DNA of 64,000 nucleotides, taken from positions 19,587,297-19,651,296 of the forward strand of contig NC_080063.1 in the NCBI RefSeq assembly GCF_026212465.1. The letters are read 5' to 3'. The notes under the pieces are model-generated. The model was given only the letters and a program-made list of their open reading frames with translations. It made no database searches and was not told the DNA's origin. Position 1 is the stretch's first letter; every line of letters starts with the position of its first letter. This DNA is from Amaranthus tricolor. Taxonomy: Eukaryota; Streptophyta; Magnoliopsida; Caryophyllales; Amaranthaceae. The translations under genes and the position numbers were made by a program. Positions 40,598-52,860 of this stretch are shown one piece after another.

Positions 40598-41376
40598 TCG
40601 ATATGATGACTCATAGGCCTCATCCCTTTTATATTGATAAAGAAACTCCATTACTAATTAAGGCATCCTAGAAACTTCTTTATGCATATTAAAATAAGAT
40701 TATTGATAGGAATTATTATAATATGATCCAAATAAAGCATATACTTTAGGTTAATGTAGATCAACATATGGAAGGAATTCATTGGATTTGAAGCCGCTTT
40801 CGAAGGAAAACATCAACAACCCACTTAGCTTTTTTCTCTTGGTGAATCAAAATTGTGGTTTAGTTAAATCTTTGTAGTATTACGACTTATTAGTGTGAAT
40901 GGGTTTTCTAATTGTTAATTATATTTTTTTTTTGCATAATTACACTTATTAGTAAGTACAATGAATTTATCTCTATAAACACTTTAATTTGGCCCCATGC
41001 ATCTAAGAATGTAGTATGATTTTTGTGATCACATATAGTCATGTGTTTGTCATGTGTACAATTATTTTTTAATTGGTGAGATTTTGTGAGGATGATAATT
41101 TAAATTTTGAATAGAATTAATGATCCTTAGAATAATTAAAATAAATTAAAATTAATGTAAATCTATCATAATGAAATTAATGCTTAGAAGATCGAGTCTT
41201 GTTTGGAGAGCAAGTACCACTTTTCAGAAAAATAGGTCATGATCGAATTCAATTCTCGCCTAGCACTTCCCTTCTTTAAGCCTACATGCAATCGGAAAAA
41301 TAAGTCAATGCTTAAAACTTCTTATTTCAAAGAATTTTATAAAAATTAAACACTTTATACATACTCAAATCGGTAT

Positions 41377-41585
41377 TGTTGAGATGGTTTATCCCACATC
41401 GATGAATTAAAGATGGTATGCACACTTTATAAATCATTGGAGTTCTTCCTCCATTGTCATATGGTTTTGAGATTTTATTTCTTTGGCTTATAAAGAGGGT
41501 TTATCCCACATCAATGACTTAATTATAAAATGTGTAAATTATAAACCATCTTTAATTCATTGATATGGGATAAGCCATCCCAACA
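41377..41585. mobile_element. Rearranged TRIM-related element with inverted ends
   Basis: The left end TGTTGAGATGGTTTATCCCA and the right end (reverse complement) TGTTGGGATGGCTTATCCCA run parallel for about 40 bases; flanks are GGTAT and CGTAT. The ends resemble the LTR start of the TRIM at 28.2 kb, so this may be two LTR fragments joined head to head. Confidence 0.55.
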
Positions 41586-42836
41586 CGTATATCCAGTATA
41601 TCCAGCTCCTAGAATGTTAAAACTTGGTATCTAAAAATCTAGGGAAAATGAGTCATATGTCCTACGTTGTTTTATATTCATAAGATGAAGTTTCTTAATG
41701 TATTTCATATAAATAAGATTAAGCCCAACATAATTCATTAGTAATGATTGGTCCAAGTTTGCCTTTGTCTCATTATTTTCTGTTGGCTCAAGTTAGAGGA
41801 TGTAGAAACCAAGAAAAACTCAGTAATTAAGTTACTTTAGGGCTCATTAATGCAAAGCACACTATGTCCTTTTATGCTTAAATTTCTAATGACTCATCAT
41901 TTCTTATCAAATGTGCTTGTAAAGGTTTCCCCCAATCCAATTTTAAATTGTTATATTTCAATATTCCACAAAGTGTAGTAATATCATGAACTATGTTCCC
42001 CCAATTGGCTAATTCCTATTGGACGAAACTTGATTTTATAAACAAAAATTATAAGTTTATAGTTACTATAAAATTGGAGTAGAGGTTCTCACGATCCGCA
42101 AAATAATCTTCTTAGTTTTTTATTAGATTTAATCTGACGTCATTTAATCCCTCTCGAGTGAAATATACTGATTATAATGATTAAACTGAAAATAAATTGA
42201 CAATAACATTTAAATAGGCTATAAAACTTGATATAATTAGATTTCTATGTAAAAGTTTCAAGTCTTAACATATATTAGAGCTACAACTATCAATTTAATC
42301 TATTGAATGAGTCATTTTTAATATGGTATCAGAAATCTACTTGAAAAAAACTCACGATCCACGTAACATCATTTCAAGTAGAATAGTTAGCACTCACTAT
42401 CGCCATATATGAACAGGTATCGACTAAGCTTTTAGTTAAGTTTGATTACTTAAAAAAATAAAATTGATAATCCAATTAAATTAGGGACTTTTAGTGAAAG
42501 ATTATGAGTACTTTTGTTGTTGGTGAAAATAATTGGCAAATTTAGGGGTGACCTAGCTAGGGTAAAGATGCATATAAGAAGCAAATCCAAATTGTTCTGT
42601 CGGGAGAAAAGTAAGGTTTTCTAAAGACTATTGAGTTCAGAATATCAAAAGAAAAGACCCTACCACTCTTGTTAAGAAATTTTTTGTCATATAGAAATTC
42701 TTTATATGAGGATTTTTGTGTGGATTTTTTTTGAGGTAACAGGCAGCATTCTCATTAATGGATATGAATAGCAGCATTTTTTCCCTCTTCAAACCCTAAT
42801 CATAATTCCTTATGTGCGAAATATACTGAGTACAAT

Positions 42837-42837
42837 G

Positions 42838-42914
<77 letters not shown>

Positions 42915-42916
42915 AT
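42837..42916. repeat. (AT)n(GT)n microsatellite
   Basis: About 65 AT bases followed by a short GT run, directly abutting the LINE tail to the right. Confidence 0.95.
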
Positions 42917-43140
42917 ATCATCATCATCATTATCCTACCCAGTGTATCCCACTCATAGAAGAACTATGAATAGGGTCTAGAGAGGGAAGGACGGTGGCAA
43001 CTCATACCCATAAAGGAGAGTGTGGCCAAAAGAGTCTCCTGGGTCGAAAAAGATAAGAAGATGTAGCTACACGGAAAAGATAAATTAAATGCATATAAAT
43101 AAAATAAATAAGTAGAACCAACTACAAAAGAAAAGAAAAC
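42917..43140 (-). mobile_element. RTE LINE 3' end, minus strand
   Basis: Reverse complement of the 3' UTR seen at about 3060-3305: a TCATCATCATCAT tail, CCCAGTGTATCCCACTCATA, AACTCATACCCATAAAGGAG. It lies between two AT microsatellites, consistent with insertion into an AT array. Confidence 0.8.
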
Positions 43141-43145
43141 AAAAA

Positions 43146-43148
<3 letters not shown>

Positions 43149-43217
<69 letters not shown>
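43149..43217. repeat. (AT)n microsatellite
   Basis: About 68 bases of AT dinucleotide on the other side of the RTE tail. Confidence 0.95.
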
Positions 43218-43224
<7 letters not shown>

Positions 43225-43670
43225 ATTAATTTGTGTATTAATTTTTTCTGTCACATAATTTTTTAACTTTAAAAAAAAATAATCATTGCTGTTTATTGAA
43301 GAAGAAATTAATGAACTTATATATAGAATTATATGATTAGTAGAAATTTATATGTATATTTATAATCATCTTATCAATCTATATTGAAAAAAAGAAAGTA
43401 TATTATTATGCTAAATACGAAGAATTTTAAGGAATAAGATGAGAACTTTTTCTTAGAGGCATACGTAGCCACATTATGTTAAAGTATAAACGAGATAGTA
43501 CCATTGCGTATCTTAAGTACCACTTCTACAAGACTTAAATATGCCAATAAATTTGTACTTTCGCATCTTACCTCAACAAAGGAGAAATATGTCAAATTCA
43601 AAATACAAAGACGTCCAGGAGTAATATATATATACACACATACACACATATATATATATATATATATATA

Positions 43671-43943
43671 GGGGAGAGATCCATTGAGATAGGTTGAAAA
43701 TGAGAACGGTAAGAAGAATTTTACACCCTTGATTTCACTAAAAAAAAAATCTATGGTTACGATTGAGCCAAAAACTCATAATTGTAAAAGTAACTATGTT
43801 ACACAGAAAAGTAACTATGAAATAATTTTTAAAATATTCTTAATTCATAACATAATATCCTCTTTTGTATATATAGTAACCAAACAAAATCAAATAAAAA
43901 TCCTTCTCACCCTTCTCATTTTAAAATCCTTCTTATTTGATCC
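43671..43943 (+). repeat. MITE-like repeat G, copy 1
   Basis: Starts GGGGAGAGATCCATTGAGAT right after an AT run and ends near AAATCCTTCTTATTTGATCC. An inverted relative lies at 55582-55850. The open frame at 43729-43962 belongs to this repeat and is not a gene. Confidence 0.6.
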
Positions 43944-44484
43944 TACATCTATATTTATATAAGGTGGGTTTAATATGTACTTTTACTTATGTGTTGAACC
44001 AATTTATGCCTTAAGTTATAAAAATTAATATAAATAAGAGTTCTAATTAAAAATTTCAAATTATGATCAAAACAAACCTAAAATGACCCAGTTCTAAATT
44101 TTGTATTATTTACAAATGTATTAGCATATAGAACCATATGAGTATTATTTAATTAGAAAAGTGCATAACAAATATTTCATCGTTCCACTCAATCAGCCTA
44201 ATTATTTTCCATTTTAGTATGGCCATACTACTTTTATTCTTTATATTCCACCTTATTTATAAATATTCGACTACTTTAATATATTATACTCAATTTTTTA
44301 GTTTTGGTGCCAAATTCAATTGAGGCTAAATGGATATTAGAATATTTAGTACTCACAACAATAAGTGGTTGATGAGCTCACCATATAATGAGTGCCACAC
44401 AAGATTTTTGCTTGGTGTAATTTGTTGTTTTCCTTCTTTATTAATTTCATTTTTTATTTGAATTAAAATGACTTTGTATACAAC

Positions 44485-44493
44485 TATATATAA
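44485..44493 (+). promoter_or_regulatory. TATA box of the MYB gene
   Basis: TATATATAA, 66 bases before the second ATG (44559) and about 26 before the first ATG (44519). A start site about 30 bases downstream would place the first ATG at the very 5' edge of the transcript. Confidence 0.55.
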
Positions 44494-44558
44494 GGTGCAT
44501 AACTTGAAGCCTTAGAATATGTGTGCTTGCCACGAAGTTGACAATAGACAACATATAT

Positions 44559-46291
44559 ATGACTCAAAGTGTAAAAATGGGTGGTAAATTTATGGGTGTT
44601 TGGGCAGTTCAAAACCAAGGTTGGAGGAAAGGTCCATGGACTCCTGAAGAAGATAAACTTCTTATTGAATATGTTAACTTGCATGGGGAAGGAAGATGGA
44701 GTTCTGTTTCTCGTTGTGCTGGTAATTTTTGTTTCTTTCTCCAATGCACATTCTCTATTATCAACCCGTTTTAATAGTGTCATTTCTGATATTTTATGGG
44801 CTTTAAGTAAAATAATAAAAATGAACTCCTTTTATAATGGTTTCGGTTTTTAATGGGTGTTTGACAAAATAACACTTATAATTTAACAAGCGGTGTTCTA
44901 CGTCCTACATGACACCATCGTTGAATCCGGGTATTGAGCCTCTTTCTACGCTCTAAACCCTAGGCAAATATTTACTTTGTTTAGAGTTAGAAATGACCCA
45001 AAAACTGTTTAACTAAAAGTTTAAACCGATAATCTTAACTTTCTGATTGATTTCATACTTCAAGAGCGTGAAATATTTTACGTCATGCATGGGAGAGATA
45101 TATATTGAATAATATTGTATCCATACTTCTAACCTATTGAACTCTCGACATAATAGATAATTCTTTGAAGAAAAAATCAATCAAGTATAGATTTTTTTTT
45201 TTATATATATATATATATATGTTAATGATTTTGTACGTTGCACTTTTGTACTTATATAGGATTGAATAGGAGCGGTAAGAGTTGCAGGTTAAGATGGGTG
45301 AATTATTTAAGGCCAGGACTTAAGAGAGGGCAAATAACTCCTCAAGAAGAAGGCATAATTATTGAGTTACATTCCATTTGGGGTAACAAGTAATAAACCA
45401 TACTTCTATTCATCTATTATTTTCTTATTTTCTTCCGCCAACTTATTAATGCTAAATATTAATTGACTTAAAATTCTAATATCATATTAAAAACAAAAGG
45501 TTAATTTCGAAGTATATTATATATGATATTATCACTAACAAACAGAGTCTTTTTTATCGTTTTGTTATATATATTATAAATATATTTTTTTTATTAATAA
45601 ACTTAACATGTAGGCCCCTACTGCTAACAAATAAAAGAATACATAATTTTTATCATTTTGTTATTTATCTCATGTATCTTCGTTAGTTTCTCTATGTTTT
45701 GACATAGTTTTTGTTATTAACTTTAATAGATGGTCCACAATAGCAAGATATTTACCAGGAAGAACCGACAACGAGATCAAAAATTATTGGCGAACTCATT
45801 TCAAGAAGAAGGAAAGATCTCGGAAAGTATCAAAATCTCAAAAACTAAAACCAAAACCACCAAAAGAAGAACCAATTATAGATCAACCAACACAAGTTCA
45901 AACACAAGAACAAGATAACAACCAAGTTGTACCATCTCAAGATCATACTTATAACAATAATAATAAGCAAGAAGTTATGTTCATGCATCCAAACAACATC
46001 ATTATTGAAGAGCAAAACTTGATGATGATCACAACACCTTCATGGATTGATTCCACGTGTCACGATCAAGATGGTTCATGGTGGGGAAGCCTATGGAATT
46101 TTGGTGATCTAATGCAACAAGATAACAATAATCAATATTGTAGCAAAATGGCATTATCACTTCAAAACCAAGCTAATTATAATACTACTAATAATAATAC
46201 TCCTAATATAAATAACACTAATAATAATAGTTATGGATTTTCATGGGAAGGGGATTTAAATAATATTTATTATGAAGGGTATATTTTTTAG
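44559..46291 (+). CDS. R2R3-MYB transcription factor, MYB27-like
   Basis: Nuclear DNA-binding protein. Exons 44559-44721, 45260-45389 and 45730-46291 give 284 residues; introns fall at the usual R2R3-MYB positions. R2 tryptophans are W27, W47 and W67. R3 has the usual replacement of its first W (I80) then W99 and W118 in [20 protein letters not shown] and [10 protein letters not shown]. This R3 and RTHFKKK tail best fit the MYB27 clade, by memory. No bHLH-binding signature is seen in R3. The C-terminal part is rich in Asn, Gln and Lys with [14 protein letters not shown] near residue 215. Starts at 44577 or 44592 are also possible. A short upstream frame overlaps the start. Target genes cannot be inferred. 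Confidence 0.93.
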
Positions 46292-46496
46292 TGAGTAAAA
46301 TTTAAAATGTTTTTACATTATTAATTTTCAAAAAAATCATCTTATAAATTTTTTTTTTCAAAAAAAATCGTGAAATTTGTTTATTTAAAAAAATCATAAA
46401 TAACTATTTTCATGTTCAAGTGTCACTATTTGACATATTTATGAAATTTGACTCTTAATTCACATGATCCCCTAAACAATATATAAGTCTCTCTCC

Positions 46497-47184
46497 TAGA
46501 GGTGATCATGGGCGGCCCGGCCCGCCGGCCCGGTCCAACCCGGCCCGAAAAAGTGAGGGTTTGGGTGTCAAAATATGGCCCGATGGGCGGGTTTGGGTAG
46601 AAAATAAGTGGCCCGATTTTTTTTGGGACGGGTTTGGGATTTGGTGTTTGGCCCGCGGGCCGGCCCGGCCCGGCCCGAAAAAGTGTGCGTTCATGATTTT
46701 TATTTTAATTTGTTTTATATTATGTATAATATGTAACAATTGTATTTGATTATTTCAATTATTTTTAATTTGTGTTTTAAATTATGTATAATATGCAACA
46801 ATTGTATTTGTAGTTTTGTGAATTTCTTTGTCTTTTTTGGTTTTATTTATTTTAGTTTTATATTTTTATTTTTTTGGTTATTTACAAATCACGGTGATTG
46901 ATTAAAAATTATTAAATAAAAAAATGAGAGTTTTTAATTTAAAGCATTATGGATGAGGGCTTTAAGTTATAGTGAAATAATCATGGTTATCTTAAAAATA
47001 ATTTAAAAAAAAATAATATATAACATAGGCCCGCAAAAGCCCGCAAGCCCGCAAAAGCCCGGGTTTGGGCAAGAACTTTTTGGCCCGCACTTTGGCCCGG
47101 CCCGGCCCGACCCGCATCAATGGGCAGATTTTTGCCGCTCGGCTCGGCCCGAACCCGGCCCGGCCCGGTGTTTGATCACCTCTA
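46497..47184. mobile_element. GC-rich hAT-like non-autonomous element, 688 bp
   Basis: Inverted ends TAGAGGTGATCA, flanked by a perfect 8-bp CTCTCTCC duplication (46489-46496, 47185-47192), as expected for hAT. Both inner edges are packed with GGCCCG/CGGGCC repeats. The middle is AT-rich and contains a duplicated segment with TATGTATAATATG and CAACAATTGTATTTG. Open frames across the GC part are low complexity and not genes. Confidence 0.9.
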
Positions 47185-47980
47185 CTCTCTCCGTAGTTCC
47201 TTCCTCGCTCCTTTCACCTCACATTTATTATAAAACTTTTATATAAAACTTTTATAACATATATGTAGGTCTCACCTCTCAACCTGATGGTTGAGCTGGA
47301 CACTCATATATATTAGAAAGTTTACTAAGTACTTTAAAATAAAAATTAATATATAATTGTAGTGGGTTTTTTTGAAAAATTATAAGATGGCTTTCTTTAC
47401 AAAAATTATTGTAAAAAGTGATTATTTAAAAAAGTTTTAGCAACATATTAAAGATTTATGAACTTGCATGATGTTGTTGTAACATAGAGTAAAAACAAAA
47501 AAAAAAAAAAAAAAAATATATATATAATGAGGTGTAAACGTACCTCGATCATGTTAATATGTTAAAATAATAAATTTTTCTTTATACGTAGATGTTGATC
47601 ATTGGCCAAGGGTTTATAAATAATGCAAAAAATTAGAAGTGTCTTGCCAGCATAATGCTAGCTAGCTTAAGCTTCACTTTTAGCTTGTAATTGTACTATT
47701 GTAGAACATTATATTTGTATAATTATTCTCTATAATTTACTGTAAGTTTTAATCTTTTAATTATTAAAATCTTTTTTTATTGTGTAAATTTTTTATGTTT
47801 ATCCATTTATTTTGATTTATTTGATATTTCACCTTATTTTTGACTATAACGTATTTTAAAGTCTTAATCATCAGTTTATTATACTTTGGTTTTTAACTGA
47901 AATTAATATTAACAAAAAGATTTATATTGTATCAACACTTTTAACTGCTTATAATAAACAATAAAGTGGCCTTGTGGCGG

Positions 47981-48059
47981 CACATATTTATAGTAAAACT
48001 AATATTTTCTTATAAGTGGACAATGTTTATAACACATATTTATAGTAAAACTAATATTT
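47981..48059. repeat. 27-bp direct repeat, two copies
   Basis: CACATATTTATAGTAAAACT with AATATTT occurs at 47981-48007 and 48033-48059. Confidence 0.85.
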
Positions 48060-49223
48060 ATCAGATAATTTGGCATATTTGAAAAAATAACTTATTGAAC
48101 AATTTTAACATATATAGGTATAGAAAGATGGGTGCTCAACTCATCTAATACAAATGTTTGATAAATTTGCTGGTTGAAATAACTTATAAAGTTATTATTA
48201 TTACAATGAATTAACTAATTTTACAACAAATTGCTCCACCAACATATTCAAATTTAGTTGGTCAAACTGATTAGTCAAATTAGCTAGTTAAATCAACTAT
48301 CTAAATTAACTATTGGCTATCAACTATTCGTGAACCATCTTATTATATATGACACCTCAAAAATGAGCAATATACATAAAGGGGGTCTCAAATTTGGATA
48401 ATTAATTTTTTTTTCAGAATATCAATGATACTTAATTATTTCATTTTATATTAATATTAGTTGTTATTAAGATTAACTATAGTCCAAACTCAACCGTATT
48501 TAATTTATTTAAGATAATCAGACTACATGATACAATTAATATTATGAGTTTACTTTTATCCAAAGACCACTCTAATAAACATAAAACATAAACCATAGAT
48601 TCATAGTAGTAGTCGTCAACCAATGTTTGTTTAGAAAATAATAATGCGTAGCAATAAAAATTGACAACTTTTTAAAATACCTTTGGCAATTTAAAACTTA
48701 TGATATTATTTTCAAAAATTTTATATTTAAACATTTAAAATATACTTTATAATTTAAAATTAAAGTTCTTAATTTTTTAAGGTCTAACACGATTAAATAT
48801 GTTCAACATACTCAGAACTTCATAAGTTTGCTACAAATATCTTTACTCATCGATCCACCTCATCACAATGATTTTAATGGACAAGATTGTTGTTTCCACT
48901 CTTAGCAGGTTATTGAGAGCTAAGCTATGCGTAAGCAAGCTTTAATAAGATCATTTAAGTGCATATTAGGAAAGCAAATTCTAAAAGTGATATCATAAGA
49001 TGGATTAGAATGAAACTTTAAGAATAATTTGAATGGACTACATTATCAAAAGTTGGCTTTTTAGAACAAGTTAGAATAGCATAATTTTTCTTTTTTTTTT
49101 TTCGGCTAATTTGGGGACCAATGGACAGATGTAAAGATTATGTGAGCACTAGTTAAAAGAATTACTATTAATAAAAATAATAAGTATTGTAATTGTATAT
49201 TAGCTTTTGATTTATGAAAGGTC

Positions 49224-49430
49224 ATTTACTAATCATCATTATCATTATATTTAATATTCTCTTTCTTAGAATTTATGGTTTGAGTCTAGAGAGAAATAGA
49301 TCGAAAAACGACAAATAGTACCCTTATTGGAGGAGATAACGAAGTTGTGGCCACTGAGACCTATGGCTCAAAAAAGACATGCATGAAAATCACACCATAG
49401 ACCAGATACAGAAGTAGGGTAAAAATTGAC
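49224..49430 (-). mobile_element. Degenerate RTE LINE 3' end, minus strand
   Basis: CATCATTATCATTAT tail, then GAGTCTAGAGAGAAATAG, and TTATTGGAGGAGATAACGAA with GTTGTGGCCACTGAGACC; the layout is parallel to the copy at 42917-43140. Confidence 0.6.
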
Positions 49431-50855
49431 AATTTATATGAAGATCCAATGTAATTTCAAAAATTATGATATTTTTCTAAACAACTTTATATATATGAAC
49501 ACTTAACATATAATATGTAATTTAATATATAAAGGCCCCTAATTTTTTAAGGCACTATGCGAACGAATATGCAGGGCCGGCCCTAAGTAAGGGCAAGAAG
49601 GGCTTGCACCCAGGGCCCACGAAAAAGTAGATAAATTTTGCTTTCATATGCATCGAATTTAAGACCTTATGTGATTAAATTGTACATTTAACCTCCAAGC
49701 TAAAGTGTTATTGATAATTATTACCTTATTTACTAATTATTGAGTTATAAATTCATGATTATCAAACAAAAAGCAGATAATATCGACCTCTATTATTCGT
49801 GTGTATTTTTTTTTGTATTATAAATTTTGTAATTATAAATATATATTTTATAATTAGAGCCTATAATTTATTTTTCGCCCTGAGCTCCCAAAATCTCGAG
49901 GCTATATACTGAACATGGCCAGATGCTCTCTAAAAGACAAAAGGAAATGCAAATGAAAGGTCATTTACTATTTAATCTCAAAAAGGTTCAAAATGGCTTT
50001 TTTGGGATATTTTTTAACCCTAAAACCGAAAGTAAATGGTAGTAGAATTATTAAAACCTACCCCTTTCTCTTCCATAGGGTTAGGAGATTTATCTTATTC
50101 AATAACTTTCCCGAAATTTAAGTAAAATTAATCATATTATAGTTGAATTAAAAAAGTTGTTTTTTTCCCTAACTTTTATTTGGAAAATGAAATCAAGAGT
50201 GCATGAAGTAGAATGCTTGCGCATGGTTTGACTATTCTAAATTCCACGTTTGGCATCGGATGAAAAGTCAAATGATATTAGAGACAAAGACATAATTATA
50301 AAACCATTTAAAGGGATTATATTCATAATAATAAGTATAATCGATTTATATTAAGTTGATGGTATTAATGTTTGACTTTTTAGTTTTATGGTTTCAGTCT
50401 CAAGGTTCAACCTCTAAACCATAGATATAACAAGGTAGTTTGGTGTAATCAAAGTATATTAGAATGATGTATTAATTATGTGTAAATTTTACGTTCATAA
50501 TACCGAGTATATAATTCTTATGGAAAAAAAGTAGCAATATGATAGCTCAATTTAAGAGTTTATTTTAAGATAAAAGAATAGGTAAAGGATAATAATGACT
50601 TATGAGTAAATATTATATAGTTGGTATATCAATAGTGATCGCTAATTATATATTTAGTTGGATAAATTTAAAAGTTTTATGGATTTTTTTGTTACTAAAT
50701 TCATTATTCTTTGGACTATGAACTATGGAGTAATAAATACAAACTTATTTGTTCACTATCGGAGTTGGGTTATGTAGAAAAGCAAAGTCCAAACAACTCG
50801 TAACGTACACAAGATTTTTTAAAAAAATCAATAAAAATCAATAAAAACCAAAAAT

Positions 50856-50929
50856 TGGCCCATGCAGGTCTCGAACCTGCGACCTTGGCGTTATTAGCAC
50901 CACGCTCTAACCAACTGAGCTAATGGGCC
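50856..50929 (-). tRNA. tRNA-Ile (anticodon AAT)
   Basis: 74-nt cloverleaf on the minus strand with no intron: acceptor GGCCCAT/ATGGGCC plus discriminator A, D arm TAGCTCAGTTGGTTAGAGC, anticodon loop CTAATAA (anticodon AAT, read as IAU), T arm with GGTTCGAGACC. CCA is not encoded. A TTTT run (Pol III terminator) lies just beyond the 3' end. All stems pair, so it looks functional. Confidence 0.98.
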
Positions 50930-51063
50930 GCCGTTGATGATTAACAATAATTTTAAAATTTAAAATATTAAAATCAAACTATTATTTATACTTTTGGATA
51001 AGTTGGACGATAAGCAACACAGAAAAAGAATCTAGTTCCATTGAACATCAAGAAAAAACAGAA

Positions 51064-51918
51064 ATGGAAAACATCACAGCAAGTGAAATTGCAGGTCTTG
51101 GAGTTGGAACATTCTTATTATGTGCCACCATTGCTGCACCTAAAATTGATTCCTTCATCTCCTCTTCCCAAAGAAGGTACTAATCCTTTTTCCACATTTA
51201 TTTATTATTGCATTTTTTTTATATTATACAAATTATTGTATGATACGTGTCTTATACATAGATTGAAATTTTCAACTAATATAAATTATTAGCATAAGGG
51301 CTCTTGTTTAAAGATCGTTTCACTGAAAAACGGTCTCTCACAGTTCACAATAGTAGCTCTTCAGAGTAATTTAGATTTGAAAACACTTTCAAATTACAAT
51401 AATCAGGTGTTTGATAAAATTAAATCTCGCTTTTTAGCCAAAATGAAAAAGATGCTATGTTGATTTATTTTAATGGTTTTTAATTTATTGACACCTACTT
51501 TTCATCTAATAAACAACCAACAATAAATAATATTTAATTTTATAACATATCTCCCTAAACAACTTGTTTATTAGGCCCACAAAAACAGCTAATCCTTTCA
51601 AATATTCCAACAGCTAATAATTATTTACCAAATAGTCTCATTATAATTAGTTTTGATTATTGTTAAATTTTCAGTTCATTAGGTATGTGCAAACGATGTG
51701 GAGACGTAAAATTAATAGCTTGTAAAAAATGTAAAGGATCCGGGTATGTTAAACCGGGTGGGTTATTTGGATATAGTAACCCATTAGATGAGGTATTTCC
51801 GGGTCGATTTGAATCCAATATGAAGCCCATTTCTTGTGTTAATTGTAGAGCTATGGGTCATTTTGCCTGTCCACAATGCTATCAAGCTTCTTCTTCATCT
51901 ACTCATCAATCATTATAA
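51064..51918 (+). CDS. Small DnaJ-type zinc-finger protein (BSD2/DnaJ-like), 118 residues
   Basis: Exons 51064-51176 and 51675-51918 join in phase (AG|T). Four CxxC pairs (43-46, 54-57 within CKKCKGSG, 92-95, 103-106) form one DnaJ-type zinc-finger domain as in plant BSD2, LQY1 and ORANGE relatives; no J domain is present. Residues 9-28 (IAGLGVGTFLLCATIAAPKI) are hydrophobic and may be a membrane anchor or part of a targeting region. Family members assist folding or assembly of proteins, often in plastids; the substrate is unknown here. The start is the first ATG in the frame that splices to the finger. It lies 134 bases from the tRNA gene, on the opposite strand. Complete and probably functional. 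Confidence 0.88.
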
Positions 51919-52594
51919 TTTGGAATGTTATTTTTTATTTAGTAAACTATAGTTATGTATTTTGTCAATAATGTAATGTAATTAACTATACTGTATAGAA
52001 ATGTTGCATTAATTAGAAGTATCGGGATAATGTAATGTTATTGATTCGTTGGAGACTTCAAACTAGATTTAGTAGTTCAAAACTAAATTAATTATGTAGT
52101 TGTTCTTATTTCTCATGTTTTTTAAGCATAATATATAGTTGCGATAGAAGTTCGACTCTTACCTTTTACATGAAGATTCATTTTCAAGTCTAACTCAAAG
52201 TCAGGTTCGATTATAAGGTTTAGTGAATGTCAAATCGTCGAGTTTGTTTTGAACATCTTTAGTAAATACTAAATTTTTGTTAAAATTATTTCTTACTTTG
52301 AAAATAATTGGTTTGGTGTGAATTGTGAGTAGTATGCATCACTTGGGCACACTTAATCATTTCACAAATTCTTATGTGATTTGTCTCATGGTGTGATGAT
52401 ACATCACACAAGATGAATTGTGTTCATTTAGAAGCCAATTTTAATTATTTTCGTACTAATTGGGCCTAAAGTCCACTCTTGGGAACCAACTGCAAAGTCC
52501 GTGACAGTTTTGGGTTTCACCTAAGCCTATCATCAAGAAGGATTGACCCAAAGTTGGACTATCATTATCACATAAATGTCTATTTGAACGGCTA

Positions 52595-52860
52595 GTCTCT
52601 TGAGATACCGTCTTTTTTTGAGACGTATCTCAAGCTCAGCCTATTAAAGATTAATACCTACTTATCTTACTCTTAGTGCCTACTTACATTATCCTTAATG
52701 CTTACTCATCGTATTCTTAATGCATACTTTCAATATCTTAAATGTCTACTTACATCGTTCTTTATGGTTACTTACAATATTTTAAAAAATATATAATGGA
52801 CCAGTCCAATTAAAAATTGCCTCACAAAAGACCATCTCTCATAAGAATTTGTGCTATTTA
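52595..52860. repeat. GAGACGG-type dispersed repeat
   Basis: TTGAGATACCGTCTTTTTTT near the start and ACCATCTCTCATAAGAATTT at the end, with tandem TGCCTACTTA-like units between (about 52660-52770). Confidence 0.45.

Larger units (their letters stand above)
38331..44484. other. Gene-free stretch, 38.3-44.5 kb
   Basis: No coding region recognised on either strand. Contents are the repeats listed separately, a hAT-MITE-like relative at about 39020-39173, several AT microsatellites and an isolated pair of G-boxes near 40.6 kb. Confidence 0.5.
47193..50855. other. Gene-free stretch, 47.2-50.9 kb
   Basis: No coding region recognised. It holds a 27-bp direct repeat, an RTE tail remnant and a short dispersed-element fragment near 49570-49620 (CAGGGCCGGCCCTAAGTAAG). 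Confidence 0.5.

Noticed and set aside
44519..44558. Extending the MYB start upstream to the non-ATG frame opening at 44523
   Set aside because: The frame opens with GTG, not ATG, and the ATG at 44519 is in another frame; 44559 is the first in-frame ATG.
46506..46749. Pro/Gly/Arg-rich frames on both strands
   Set aside because: Low-complexity GGCCCG repeats inside a hAT-like element explain them.
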